Notes: a model not told the origin generated them from the letters alone. DNA of 64,000 nt from Coniella vitis (GCA_011317545.1 WUJK01000001.1:3143001-3207000); one strand, 5' to 3'; positions 12,577 through 24,485 are shown, numbered from the stretch's first letter. Translations and numbers: made by a program.

Positions 12577-13046
12577 GATTCGGTCCCAAGGGCTTGGGTC
12601 CGGTCCGCGCTTGAGTATACTATGTAGACTATGACTATGTAAACAACAACCCCCCCCCCCCCGGAAAAAAAGAAGACAGGGCTGGATTGGCCCTTGATTG
12701 CTTGGCCTTCGTTTTCGTTTTACCGTGGACTTGAGGAATGGGGGATTGTGTTTCTTTCTTTCTTTCTTTTTCTTTGGATAATATTAGTGGTTTCAATATG
12801 CACCGACGAGTACAATTGTTTTTGTTTTCCTTCCCTCACACTCTTCTCCTCTTTTCCTTCTGTCTATTGGAACAACAACAGCAGCAGCAGCAGCAGCAAC
12901 AAGAACAATGATAACCCATCACGGGGAAAGGGCCATCTTTCTCTCTTTGGAAATAGAATCGGAGGAGGAGGGAAAGGAGGGGGGGGGCAAGGGACTTGGC
13001 ACACCGTAATTGTGGTCCGATAGAGAATGAATGGATATCTGTTCTT

Positions 13047-13095
13047 TTCTTCTTCTTCTTCTTCTTCTTCTTCTTCTTCTTCTTCTTCTTCTTCT
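13047..13095. repeat. (TTC)n trinucleotide array
   Basis: About 16 TTC units followed by a CT-rich tail. Confidence 0.9.
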
Positions 13096-13905
13096 CCTTC
13101 TCTCTCTCTCTCTTCTCTCTGCATATGACTTTTTCTCACACTCACTCACTCACTCACTCGGTCAGTCAGCCCGCCAGCCAGACAGACAGACTTGTGTGTA
13201 TCAGTCTAGTCTCGTCTCGCTTTCGGTAGTTCATCCCACGCCCCATGAGGCTCCAATCTCCGTTATTACCTCTTCCCCGCTTCCTTTTTTTTTTTTTTTT
13301 TTTTTTTTTTCCTCCCTCTCCCTCGGGTAGATTCTACGAGAGAGATCCATTTTTTCTTCTTTTTTTATTTAAAAAGAATAACAATAATAGAAAAAGGCAA
13401 GATTTTACATGTGGCTCGGGAATTGTGCAATGCCATCTTTCTCAGCATCGTTATTTACTTATTCGTAGCTATCATTATTCTTATTCATAGAACTACTTAC
13501 TTACCATATATCGTCATTTACCCCGGGGCGGATTTGGATGTTACATAAGCACGGTACACGGGAAAAGCGCCTGCCTGCCTGCCTGCCTGCCATGCCAGCT
13601 AGCCCTACCGCCAAGATAAGTAGTGATAGCGGCAATAATAACAGCAGCAGCAGCAGCCATAATGATAATAACGATAAAAATCCCCGCACAATCACGACTC
13701 AGTCCAAACATACATGCAAGACTTGGCCCCGGGCTATCTACGTGCCGCGTGTTGTTGGTTGGTTGGTGTGTGTATTTCCTTTTTGTTTTTTTTAGGATAC
13801 TCTCTTTTATTAGCTCAAAGTCTACCATATAACGGTTATATGCATGCATTCCCAAAATACGGGAGAGAACGCTTCACCACACATGAAGAGAAAGACAGCC
13901 GGATA

Positions 13906-13934
13906 CCTCCTCCTCCTCCTCCTCCTCCTCCTCC
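13906..13934. repeat. (CCT)n trinucleotide array
   Basis: Nine to ten CCT units in the gene-poor region. Confidence 0.9.
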
Positions 13935-14150
13935 CATCTAGTATGGCCCAGACCTTGATGTATCTGCACAAGTATTATTCATTTTACTCCCCCCCAGTGG
14001 ACCACGGGGGGTGGGCACAGTGGCACAATGCCAAGCAAACGAAGGGCATCGGTAAATGAGGCCGTTGTGGCGTGCCAAAAGCCCCCCCTCCCTGGCTGAC
14101 CTGACAAAACCTGTAGAGTAGTATCTCACTTTTCCACAAGGGGGGGGGAG

Positions 14151-14155
<5 letters not shown>

Positions 14156-14192
<37 letters not shown>
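14156..14192. repeat. 37-nt poly-T tract
   Basis: An uninterrupted T run preceded by a G9 tract. Confidence 0.85.
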
Positions 14193-14193
<1 letters not shown>

Positions 14194-14368
14194 GAAGTCC
14201 CTTTCCTGGCTAGCAATGCAAGCCAACAAGAAATATGGCCTGATGGCCCCCCTTCTTCGCAGCAGCACTAACCAAGTCATTGCGATGTGCCGAGAAGGTC
14301 CAGACTGGGCCTCCCGTTGGGGAGGGGGGGGGGGTGGATTGGGAATTGGTGGGTGTGGTTTCTTTTTC

Positions 14369-14372
<4 letters not shown>

Positions 14373-14408
<36 letters not shown>
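14373..14408. repeat. 36-nt poly-T tract
   Basis: A second T run 180 nt downstream of a similar one; it also follows a G-rich stretch (14323-14333). Confidence 0.85.
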
Positions 14409-14410
<2 letters not shown>

Positions 14411-15462
14411 GCGGCGTAAGCCGTTTCGGCAGCTTCTTTTTGGGACCGTTCACATGGCATTCATTATGCACTATGCAGTACTGAGCGGGCTATTGGTTTT
14501 TGTTGTCACCACATCCGAGCCCAGTCGACATAGTAGGCCCCTCCCATCACATCTTCTTCAGGCGTGAGAGGAGGGGGATTGATGATGATGATGATGGATT
14601 CGGGTCCATTCTACCCTCCCTTCCCCGGCCAAAAACCCACATCACACATCGGGCATTTCATGCAGCTGTTTGGCTGGTGCGGTACACCTGTAGAGCTCGT
14701 ACTTACTGCATGTAGTAAGTAGTGCAGTACCGTATACTTAGAGTGTACACAAGCAAGCAGGCGGCTCTCGTCCCTTGTTTGGGCCTGGATAGCCTCTCCA
14801 GTGCTGAATACTGTGTACTGTGTAAGGTGCGCGACAAGAGGGGAGAACAGAAGGGGGCAACAGAGGGAGAATGAAGCCGTGCTCCTGTGTCATCAAATTT
14901 CATGACACGTCTGCAAATGGTCTGGTGCATGGGCAACTAAAACCCGTAATCTCTTGCTGATGATCGAGATACACCACCCGCAGCCTCGCCATCCACCCCG
15001 GCTGTCGTTTCGAGGCTTGCTCTTCCTCTGGCCTGAACCGGGGAAGTTGACAGAGCAGGGGTGTTCCGTGCATCTCCAGACCAGCACCATGGGCTGTGCC
15101 CCAGGCAGCCAGCATCATGGTGCCATTGACTGCGGGCCGAAGGCTTCTCGGCACTCACTAGACCAACCCGTGGGAACCAACTAGACCTCTTTGTCGGTCC
15201 GCTTCCCAGCACGCAAGTCAGTTTGGGGAGAGAGGTCCTTTCTCAGGGGGCCCTTTGCATCTCTTTTTGAACGAACGGCCGGCCGGCACGCACGCAACTC
15301 CACAAGGGTATCGAAAAGTGGGCTTCATGTGCCGAACGTACATTGCCCAATAGGAACCCGCCCTTCTGGTGGAACCGTGGGCTCAGCCGAAAGTCCTTTA
15401 GGATTTCTCCCCGCCTTGGAGGTCCCAGATCCTCGGGGCCTAACAACCAACGGCACCATGCA

Positions 15463-15500
15463 CTATATAGTATAGTACTTTGTATGGTACATAGTACATG
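15463..15500. repeat. Palindrome-family cluster
   Basis: CTATATAGTATAG, then an exact GTACATAGTA (15487-15496), in a gene-poor region. Confidence 0.75.
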
Positions 15501-16084
15501 GGAGCGTGCCTGTGACGCTGTACCATAGAATGACCTGTTTCCTCCCCTCCCCCCAAAATGAAGCGAGCTGAATTGCCGCAGCATCCGACCACTGATGCCA
15601 CGTGTGCGAGTCGAGTCGAGGGTTCTGTTTTGGTTACCATGTGCAAATGGACGGTTCTGATGGACGACCCGGGGGAAGTGCTCGGAGCAACAAGATTTTA
15701 ATAAAAAAAAAAATGCCACAATACCTAGACTCTTGTGGACCTGTGAGTGCTTGCTTGCTTGCTTGCTTGCCTGTGTGCACGTGAGCCGGCCTGACCTGAC
15801 ATGCAATATAGAAGTATAGTACTTTTAAGCACGTACCTATTGACAGCAGCATGCTGCTCATGCATGTTGATCCTTTGCGGGTCGCTTTGAACCCAGAACT
15901 ACTATGTAGTAGAGCGTTGCAGTGTGCTGTCATAGTACTTGCGCACCAAGTACCGACGAGGCGAATCTCGAGTCCCTACGCGGGTCCGACAGGATGTACT
16001 ATGTAGCTTTCCCCGGCCCATCAAGTTCGAGATCTCGGTTGCTTCTAGAAACTGACAGCGGAAGGGTTGCGCACTTGTACATGC

Positions 16085-16123
16085 CTATAGTACATAGTAT
16101 ATACTATAGTATACATAGTATAG
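16085..16123. repeat. Palindrome-family cluster with long imperfect dyad
   Basis: CTATAGTACATAGTATA followed by TACTATAGTATACATAGTATAG, self-complementary over most of 39 bp. It contains an exact GTACATAGTA at 16090-16099. Confidence 0.75.
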
Positions 16124-16200
16124 CATGTTCTGTACATGGTAGCGCCATGCACGTCTGCGAGATTTGGGATGTATGCGCACCTTGCTGCATATAGCCGAGT

Positions 16201-19200
16201 TCGCCCCGGCAGAAGTCCTGGTGTGTATTTCCTGATCGAGAATCATGCTCCGAGGGGGATCGCACGTCAGCGCCGCCCCCGGTGAGCTCCGCTAAGGGAA
16301 ACCTCTTGGATTCCTATGTAGTCGGCGTGGTAGCGCGCAAAGGAACCTACTGCAGGTACCCACGCTTGTATTTTCGCCCACACAGTACTTTTCCATGGCA
16401 AGAGTCTGCAGGTGCCAACAGCAAGTCCATCGTCTCCCCCGTGAGGCCAAAAAGTCACGGGCTCTCCCTTTTTGGACTGGGTATTCTTGGATCCCCGGAG
16501 CCGAATCTCCCTGGGTCCTGACCCGGGTCCTGAGCCGGACTTGCTTCCAAGTCCGCGACTCTCGGCAAATCATCCGGGCTCCATTCCTCGATTCAGCCTG
16601 GCACGGCGCGTAATTGCGAGCTGGATGTCGGCTTTTTTGTTGCCTCACAATCCAGACTCACGATACTGTGGCTGAATCTAGTCCCTGCTCCACTTGGAGG
16701 CAATGTCGGTACCGACAATACCCGGACTCCGCCCCCGAAACAGCAACGACGTTACTGAGAGGACACTCGCAAGTGCTGACCTGTATTGGCGTATCGTATA
16801 CATAGTGCCTACAGTCAGCCGTACCGGGTAAGGACGAAATGCACTCACTCATTCGACAAAGTTTGGCGTTGGAATAGCAAGGCTCCGTGGGGTTGGTCAT
16901 TATGCCACCAACGCCTATTATCCTGGTTGATTCCTGCGGCCGCCCTGGGGACTCCCTTCAATCATTGGCGCTGCAAAGAAGCATGTTTGTGTCCAGATAT
17001 AGGTCAGAACATTTGCTTTTTTCCCCCGTCAATCCCTATCCCCCTCCCTTTCAATACCAGCGCTTGCTGCGTTCGCTGGACCAGAATAGAAACGTCAGTG
17101 TTATCAGTCGGAGGGGTTAGGGGCTGGTTGGGGCTAGAACACCATTGCCAATAATCCTCGAGGTGGAAGCGCCCGAGCCAAAGCATAAGCTGCAGAGGAT
17201 ATCAGCGAGATAATTCACTGGCACCTGTTTACTGGTGGCAGCTGCGCGCCATTCGAGATGATAATTCACCAGATGCGGACTAGCCCCGGTAAGTCGCACC
17301 GTCAAGACGAGCGGCTACATACCGCACAGAAACGGTTTTGCCAATGTCGCTTGCATATGACTGTGTTGCGCAACTGTTGATCACGAGTGTTCTTGAGCTC
17401 ATACTGCCCAAGTCCTTGAACCGGGATACGGGCTTGGTTAAGTGCTCTCTGTTGTCATTAGTCCAAAGATACCGTGAATGAGCTTCAATCGCGGAGGTTT
17501 GCCCACTGTCAGCGCACCTTCACACGGCATCGGCCCTTTGTACGAGTCAGACGAGTGAGCATTGGGGGCAGTATGTGGATGTGATATCACAACACTCTGT
17601 ATGGATTGTCACCCTACTCACATGCGCCATGTTATTACACTTAGGCCAACGAGAATTGGACACAGAGCCCTGCAAAGTGCTGCAGTCAGCCAAGCATCGG
17701 CACGCAGCGAGGATCTGCCGCTATGCAATACTGCCTCAATGAACGCCCATGCGGAGATTTGCTGACGAGTGGCATCGAGAGAAGGTCATGTAGAGTCCGA
17801 GGATGCGCCGCGGACCCCAGCCCTACCGTGCGCTGCTGTCAGACAGCGTAGGGTCGCATGCCGACCACCCTCACCATAGAGAGAGGCGCCGGGTCGTGCA
17901 ATAAGAGGCGGCGTTGAGGGTGTCTTCGTTCATGCGAGGCGACCTGGTTTAGATGCTGATCTCTCCATACGATGCCTAGTAGGTAGAGAGGGTTGTGCCA
18001 TAGGACCTTGTTTTTTTTTCCTCTTTCCTCTTTCCCCCCTCGTTTCGATGAAAAGATAAGCCAAGCGACGGCGGCTTCTCACAATTGCGCAACCGACAGC
18101 CATGGCAGTACAACGACGATGCTTCCTTTCTCGACAGGTCACAACCGGCTTCTGAAGGAAGGAGCACGGACACACCTGCAACTGGCCTGCAGCAGGACTT
18201 GCCTGACCATGCCTGACCAACTTTAACCGGCCACGTGCTGAGTTATAGGGCAGTCCAAATGCATGCGGCATAGTTGACCGAGTGGGTGTCCTTGCCGGCA
18301 GTGCAAATTCATAACGAGTTGCCTTCCCAAACGAGTGACATGGATGCCAGACCGGTCGAGGCCCCATTGGATAACCTGTCGTTGTGATGGTTGCCATCCG
18401 CAGAGGGGCTTTGGCCTCGCTTATCTAAAAATCCTCACCAGGTAGGTGTTCAGCTCCGGTGTATAGGGCTGGGTACAGGCTTTCCACTGAACACGACGCT
18501 GCATGAGGCGTTCCGTGTGCTATATGCCGTCATGGGAGCATCTTCTTGTCGGGTGCCTCCGACGTGGCTGCCGGTACCCGAGCCCACAGGCTGTAGAGAT
18601 GCCAGACAAGAGACCCCTCAATCAACTGTTACGGCCAGTCGTCATCTGACGAATGTCCAAGGCGAACAGCCTGAACCCTGGGACCTCGCATTCCTGGAAC
18701 CGCTGAGACCTACTATCGAGGTTGTAAAAGTCGGGATGGCAGGGGGGCAAGGGTACAATGTACATATGTGGCTGCCTTGCATACAACGTAAAGTGGTACT
18801 CGGACTCGATAAGCCAACGAGACTCAGGGTCTTTCCAAAGCACTCATACAACACCATGTCCGGCGCCCTGGGCCCGGTGGCACTGCAGGGGAGCAGCCGG
18901 GAATCCAGGGCTGGACACATGATGATGATGATTACGATTCTCCTCAGAATGGGTCTGGTAGACCCGATCAATTGCTCCGTGTGTTGCGCGCCTTTTCGCT
19001 GAAGATGATTGAAGGAAATAGTCTGACCGAGCGCTGTGGCCCTGATGTCGTATGTCCTGATCTGTGCCGATTGCTTGAGCGCCTGCATGCAGCAGTCTGA
19101 AAAGGGTCGTTTGATATCAGAGACCGGTGAGGCATACCTCGGCGTACTAGTGATCGGTGGGCTCCGGTCCAAGGTCGCTCCTCGCGCAAAAGCTCTTGAA

Positions 19201-21306
19201 ACAGCCACCGTCGCCGTCTGCTACCATCACTGGACGTGATCGTCTGCCAATATGTCCTGAATGGGGTTTACTGTTCCTCTTTCACTCCAATGGCGTAATG
19301 GTCTGCTTACCCCTGGAGTCTCTGTCATCATTGTATTCATTGCAGCTGCCAGCCATGCTTCTTCTTTCTCTTCGCAACCAAACCGGGTTGCACATCTCAG
19401 TGGATCCACTCGAGCAACGAACCACGAGTCTTCAGGCGACCTGGCGGCAATCGTTCGTGTGCAAAGCAATAAAATTGTAGCAGTAGTAAATAGTAGCTGC
19501 TTATGCGGGAAAGTCTCCGGCAGGTCTACTTGCAGGGACGACTTGCTGGCACCAAGTCTTGGACGATTCGATTTCTGCAGTGCCCGAAGCCCGCAGGCTG
19601 GGCGGCTCATGGGGTTGTAGCAGTGATCGGTAAACAGCGAGTCCTTTTGGCGAGAATTGGGTGTCTGCACGGCGTTGAGGGCCGCCAGGATCGCCATACT
19701 GTGTGAGATGATCCTCTCTGCAATGTGAAGTGGGCCCGGGTTCTGGAAGTAATCCTGCCGATGAAAAAAGATGCTGCCTAAACTAGCCGGAAGCCGATCG
19801 CGTAGGTGTTGGCTGCGCTTGTACGGAGATGTTCTTGTGTAGGCCAGACACGAGGGCAACGCCGTCATCCGCCCCGTCTTGAATCCCAAATGTACATAGT
19901 AAGGTCGTTGCGACCGTTGGTCACGTACGGTTGGAGCTAGCAGCATGATCAAATCCAACGGGCGAAGGGTGTAGGGGTATTCCCTGATCAGGAGAACCCA
20001 TGAGCCTTGGCTATCTGCTTTGTCGTCATTTCGGCCCAGGAACCTGCGCCAGGGCGGCGTTATTGTCAAGACGGCAAGAGTTGGGCTCGAGGATAGAGCA
20101 GAGAGTGTGTGGATGCAGGTGTGTTGGATGCAACGGAAGTTGAGTCCCCAGGCTCAGAGTAAACTGCTTGGTGGAGGGCTTGAACGATGCCGTGATGCTT
20201 GAAAGCTCTCTCGTAGATGCATCCCATCTGTCTCTGCGCTGTTTTGCTGGTAGCTGGATGGTCGGCGACAGCCACCTCTGGTGTGGCTTAGCTCCATGCG
20301 CCGCCTCTCTCGTGTGAACAGCCATCAGTAACGGTCTTGCTGCTGGTCTATGCTTTGGACTTCTGTCTCGCTGTCTGGTGGTTGTCGGGACTGGGGAATC
20401 GAATGAAAGTCGAGGTTGTTCAATGGCTACTCTGGCGCGTGTGTCACAAACGCTGGAAAGACAATCTTGGTCAGCCACAAACTTCTGAGAGCGTACCATT
20501 GGCGGTCGGATGAATGCTGAAACTGCTCGAGGCTATTCACGCACCTCGATGCAGGGAAAGGAGTCCTTGGTGAATGGGGGAGCACGCAAGGTTGCGGATT
20601 CTCAGGTCCGAGTCCCCTCGACTCTCACTCTAGCATTGTTCGCTCGTGGGACAAGTCACAAAGAGGATTGCTTGCACGTGGAAGAGTGTTGTGTCAGGAT
20701 ACAGCAAATGCTTGTTTGATAGAGCAGAGAAAGCCCGACGTGGCCAAGGCAGGTAAAATTTTCAAACGAGAGCTCCGTTGGCTTGGAGGGCAGGAACCGG
20801 GCAAGCTGAACGCTGTTCCTTCCCCGCGGTTCCGCCATCGCCAAGCCATCAAGACATAGGACAGTTAGCGGCTTCGAACACGCAGCAGTCTTCAGAGACG
20901 AGCGAAAAGCAGCTTGAGCAATGTTGCCAAACTTGTACCCAACACTTCCAAATGTCTTGGGTTTCCTTTGCGCATCTGTTTGCGGCGCCACCTTCCACGG
21001 CCCAGCTCCAAAGGGCTCTCCTGCCGGTCACGTTATTGACATGCTGGCTCTCCTTCAACCGGTCTTTCCTCCGATCATCTCCAGGTCTGTATGCGCTGGT
21101 CTCATACTCTCTTGCTGCCAACGGCCGCATGTTTCGAGTATGGATGAGCTCGAGCTGATGGTACGGGAACCTCAGCAACTTGGTCACTGCGCCCGCCCCA
21201 GCAGACGGTCCAACAAGAGCAACAAGACGGGCCAGGGGCACTCGAGCAAGGCAGATAACAGCAACTATGGCATGGAGAGCTGTATAATCTACATCCGACA
21301 CGCCAG
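16201..21306. other. Intergenic region of more ordinary composition, no recognised gene
   Basis: The simple repeats mostly stop here and base composition looks more even. Open frames up to 280 codons exist (for example minus strand 19227-20069) but show no recognisable domain, hydrophobic pattern or splice-supported extension. The stretch could be a decayed element or gene, or plain intergenic DNA. One exact GTACATAGTA copy is at 19892-19901. Confidence 0.4.
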
Positions 21307-23013
21307 CTAATCCTCGCTTCGTGCGAGATTGGAATGCAGCTTGTGTTGCTTCATCAGCGAGACACACACCAATCCGACAATTGCTAGCCCCAGCGTCGTG
21401 AGCCACACGCCCCTAAAGGCCTCCATGAACGACTGAATCACCCCGTCCCTCCAGCCCTCTGGCAGGTGCTGGAGCTCCTGCAAGTCGTCCCTGATGAGCT
21501 TGATCTCCTCGGCCGCGCCAGGCAGCGAGCCGAACCTGTCCCATAGCCTGGCCTTGAGAATGTTCTGGTACACAACCGATGCCAGCGTTACACCCAGCGT
21601 GGCGCCCACAGAGCGGAATGCGTAGGTAGCAGACGTGATGACAGCCTGCTGCGAGTGGTCGACGGCGGCGATGCAGGCTAGAAGCGTCACCGTGAGCATG
21701 CCGCCGTACCCTCCGCCTGTGAGCACAAAGGCCGGGAACGGCACCCAACCGGGACTCTGCGCATCCAAGGTGGAAATGATGGCGGTGCCTGCGACAAAGG
21801 CGACCAGAACAGCGATCCCGAGCCGCCGGTAGCGACCAGTCTTTTTCATAATGAAGCCACAACCAATCGAGCTGAACGAGACGCCCAAGCTGCCAAAGAG
21901 GATCCTGAAGCCCGCCTGCGTCGGCGTGTAGCCGAGCACCTGCAGGTAGATGGGCACGTAGAAGATGAGGATCGTGTTGGCCATGGTGCACGTCCAGTTG
22001 GTCATGCATGCGGTAAAAACAGTGCGGTGGACGAGCAGCTTGACGGGAATGATGGGCTCCGCCTTGTGACTCTCCCAGACAATGAAGCCAACAAGCAGGA
22101 CAAGAGCCAGCGGAAGCGTGGTCAGGACAAGCGGGTCACTCCACGCTACGAGGTTGCCGCCAGCGTTGAGACCTAGCAGCAGAATGACGAGGAAGGACAT
22201 GATAAGGAAAGCTCCGACAAAGTCAATGCGTGAGAGCGCTGATTTGCTCGACACCTTGGGCGGAACCCTGACGAGGAAGTAAACGAGCAGACCAGAGACG
22301 GCCACAACAGGTACCTGAACCAGAAACGCCAGCCGCCAACCCCAAGATGAGGTGTCGTTGATGAAACCACCAAATACGCCGCCAAGCATGGCGCCAGAGC
22401 CGAAGCAGATATTGCCAATACCCTGAATGACACCCCTCTTCCTGAGCGGCACCAGATCAGAAGCCAGAAAGGTCGATATGGACATCAGACCTCCGCCACC
22501 GATTCCAGCCACGACTCGACCGAGGATCATGACCTTGTCGCTCTGCGCAAGACCACAAATAAGGTTTCCAGCCGCAAAGAAGACATTGCTAAACAAAAGA
22601 CCTGGACCACGTCCAAAGATGTCCGTCAAACGCCCCGAAATAGGCTGGCAAGCCGCGTTGGCGATCAAATAAGCAGCCGCCAGCCATGACAGCAAGCTAA
22701 GCGACTTGAACTCGCTGGATATGGGCGCGGACAGCGTCGCGATGATGGTCGTGTCAATGGCGCCCAGGAAGACGCCGACGTATGCGCTGCTCAGCGTGAT
22801 CCACAGCCTGGTGCCCGAGATGTCCGGCACGAGCACAGTTTGCTCCTCTTGGTCCGGTGTGGTCCTTTCTTGGCCGTCTTGCGCATCGCCGTTACTTGGT
22901 GGGTGCCGCTTCTGCTGGCCGTGCAGCAACGGGGTTCTCTCGTCGCCTTCACCATGCCCAATGGGTTGAGTCTGGGCCCGTTCAACGGCGAGTGTGTCGT
23001 CTTCTGAGCTCAT
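21307..23013 (-). CDS. MFS transporter, DHA2-type 14-TM, vacuolar basic amino acid (VBA)-like
   Basis: Proton-coupled major facilitator, 568 aa, single exon. The start is the ATG at 23013; the frame opens slightly upstream only through a TTG. Residues 1-66 are a hydrophilic, acidic cytosolic tail, followed by many hydrophobic segments as expected for 14 TMs. Motifs seen are GAIDTTIIAT (84-93, the D/TM1 motif with acidic D87), motif A GRLTDIFGRG (127-136), the antiporter motif C GSGAMLGGVFGG (near 205-216), and WGWR (224-227). The tail contains DERTPLL (24-30), an acidic dileucine of the kind that sends yeast transporters to the vacuole. Family knowledge links this architecture to Vba/Fnx1-type basic amino acid uptake into vacuoles, but drug export cannot be excluded. 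No biosynthetic neighbours suggest a toxin-efflux role. Confidence 0.9.
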   Translation of the reverse strand: MSSEDDTLAVERAQTQPIGHGEGDERTPLLHGQQKRHPPSNGDAQDGQERTTPDQEEQTVLVPDISGTRLWITLSSAYVGVFLGAIDTTIIATLSAPISSEFKSLSLLSWLAAAYLIANAACQPISGRLTDIFGRGPGLLFSNVFFAAGNLICGLAQSDKVMILGRVVAGIGGGGLMSISTFLASDLVPLRKRGVIQGIGNICFGSGAMLGGVFGGFINDTSSWGWRLAFLVQVPVVAVSGLLVYFLVRVPPKVSSKSALSRIDFVGAFLIMSFLVILLLGLNAGGNLVAWSDPLVLTTLPLALVLLVGFIVWESHKAEPIIPVKLLVHRTVFTACMTNWTCTMANTILIFYVPIYLQVLGYTPTQAGFRILFGSLGVSFSSIGCGFIMKKTGRYRRLGIAVLVAFVAGTAIISTLDAQSPGWVPFPAFVLTGGGYGGMLTVTLLACIAAVDHSQQAVITSATYAFRSVGATLGVTLASVVYQNILKARLWDRFGSLPGAAEEIKLIRDDLQELQHLPEGWRDGVIQSFMEAFRGVWLTTLGLAIVGLVCVSLMKQHKLHSNLARSED

Positions 23014-23100
23014 TTCTGGCAAAACGTGACGAAGCTTTGGTGAATCTTGACACAGCTTGTAGAGGGGGTGATGGAAGGGCTCGAAGCAAGGTCAGAAGAG

Positions 23101-23110
23101 TATTTATTCC
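23101..23110 (-). promoter_or_regulatory. TATA-like AATAAATA element upstream of the MFS gene
   Basis: On the minus strand GGAATAAATA lies about 90 nt before the ATG at 23013. Position and sequence fit a weak TATA-type element, but this is only a guess from spacing. Confidence 0.3.
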
Positions 23111-23999
23111 CTTCAATTTTGCCCGGCAATGACTGCAACCAAATCCGGAGATGGTGGAATTATCTAAGAGCTTATCCTCCGATAGCCGGCCGCCTCACCG
23201 CGGAAGTGGTTAATAATGGATGAGGTACCTCATTCGCCAATGGCCTTTGCTTCCTGGTCCAACGATTCATCTTTTTCTGGGAAAATGGTATTACATATGG
23301 AGCTGCGTGTGGCTTGCGAGGGCTCGGTTCCCTGCGGGAAATGCTTGACATCATCAAGTATTAATATGGTTGTTTCTGTAAAAACTGAAAGTACCCAGTC
23401 TAATGGGGTACTTTGACATGCGCTATTCTAGCGCTTAAGAAGCTTGTATATCAGCCGACATGTACATAGCACTTTGGTAATTTTAAGCCTCTAGTATATT
23501 GGATATGAGAATCGACATTATGTCTCTCGATTTCGTCTCTACCATAATCACAATCCGGATTTTCGAACAGACAAACTATTCCAAAACTTGCTACGTATTT
23601 GCTGTCAAAATACTAGCATCGGCCATTCTTTTTTGCTCATTCATGCCTTTGAAATTCTACCCGTGGTGTCTTTGCGTGCTGCATAGGATAGAAGCGGTAT
23701 ACCAATACTGTTAAACATCACCATGGCAGCATCAAGAGACGCATCGCAAACCATATTATCACTATCCAGACGTTGGATTTTTAGTATGACATAAAAGGTG
23801 GTGATAGTCATGTGTTTACTGTATGTAAGAATTACCTGTATATTGATAATATACTTGACACGTAATTAATTGGGCCTCCCTCCCTTGCGCAATCGAGAAA
23901 CCGCAACTCGCAAAAGCGCACAGCGCAGAATGGCAAAGCGCAGAAGGAAAAAAAGTATCGAGACTTTTCACAAAAAACTCCCCATCTCCATCTCCCATC
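23111..23999. other. Intergenic, AT-richer
   Basis: This lies between the MFS gene promoter and the end of the small membrane-protein gene. It is more AT-rich than the neighbouring genes. No gene, tRNA or repeat array was recognised. A TGTACATAGC variant of the dispersed palindrome starts at 23461. Confidence 0.4.
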
Positions 24000-24485
24000 T
24001 TACTTTGAACCTTCCTCCTCCTCCTCCCACTTCCCACCCTTCACACCATACCGCCAACCCAGATACCCAACCGTACCCACCACACTCCCCAACCCAGCCG
24101 CACCGATAAGCTGCACAACCTTCATCGCCCTCCCTCCACTACCACCACCAGCCACACCAGCAGTCACAAGCCCAGCAGCCGTGCCCCCCAACGCCCAATC
24201 GTCACACTCCACCTGCCCGCGATTCCCCAGCAGCCGCCAACTCCGATCCCGCCACGGTGCCCCGGCCGGCTGTGTGCAGGAGGAGAACGCCGAGGGACAG
24301 CGGCGAGTGCCGGCCGGCCGGTGGGTCGGGACGACGAGGTGTCGGTAGAGCTTGTGCGCGCCGTAGCTGGCTATGCTCAGGGCGGCGCCGGTGGTTGCGC
24401 CGCGGGCGAGACAGTGGACGGTGAGGATGGTGTGTGCGGGGGGTTGGTCTTCTGCGTACTCTGCGGTGGGGAAGAAGCGCGACAT
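24000..24485 (-). CDS. Small membrane-associated hypothetical protein (161 aa)
   Basis: Function unknown. The ATG at 24485 was chosen because the upstream in-frame sequence is a translated poly-pyrimidine leader. The N-terminus MSRFFPTAEYAEDQPPAHT is followed by three small-residue-rich hydrophobic stretches: around 29-45 (GATTGAALS), around 106-120 (LGGTAAGLVTAGVAG) and 125-148 (KVVQLIGAAGLGSVVGTVGY). It ends in an acidic tail (EEEEEGSK). The start resembles small conserved fungal proteins annotated as DUF1757, from memory and unverified. The Gly/Ala-rich helices suggest a small organelle membrane protein. It is the middle of three minus-strand genes, with no sign of co-transcription. Confidence 0.7.
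   Translation of the reverse strand: MSRFFPTAEYAEDQPPAHTILTVHCLARGATTGAALSIASYGAHKLYRHLVVPTHRPAGTRRCPSAFSSCTQPAGAPWRDRSWRLLGNRGQVECDDWALGGTAAGLVTAGVAGGGSGGRAMKVVQLIGAAGLGSVVGTVGYLGWRYGVKGGKWEEEEEGSK

Larger units (their letters stand above)
8201..16200. other. Gene-poor region with the densest palindromic-motif copies
   Basis: No supportable gene. Very long T tracts (12534-12575, 13285-13310, 14156-14192, 14373-14408), CTT and CCT arrays, and about half of all exact TACTATGTAC/GTACATAGTA copies in the window lie here. Frames such as 13031-13330 are only translated pyrimidine repeats. Confidence 0.5.

Noticed and set aside
13031..13330. Frames rich in Leu or Phe resembling membrane segments
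   Set aside because: They are translations of CTT and T arrays, not membrane proteins.
19227..20069. 280-codon minus-strand frame
   Set aside because: No recognisable domain, no hydrophobic or charged pattern, no extension by splicing. Not enough to call a gene without transcripts.
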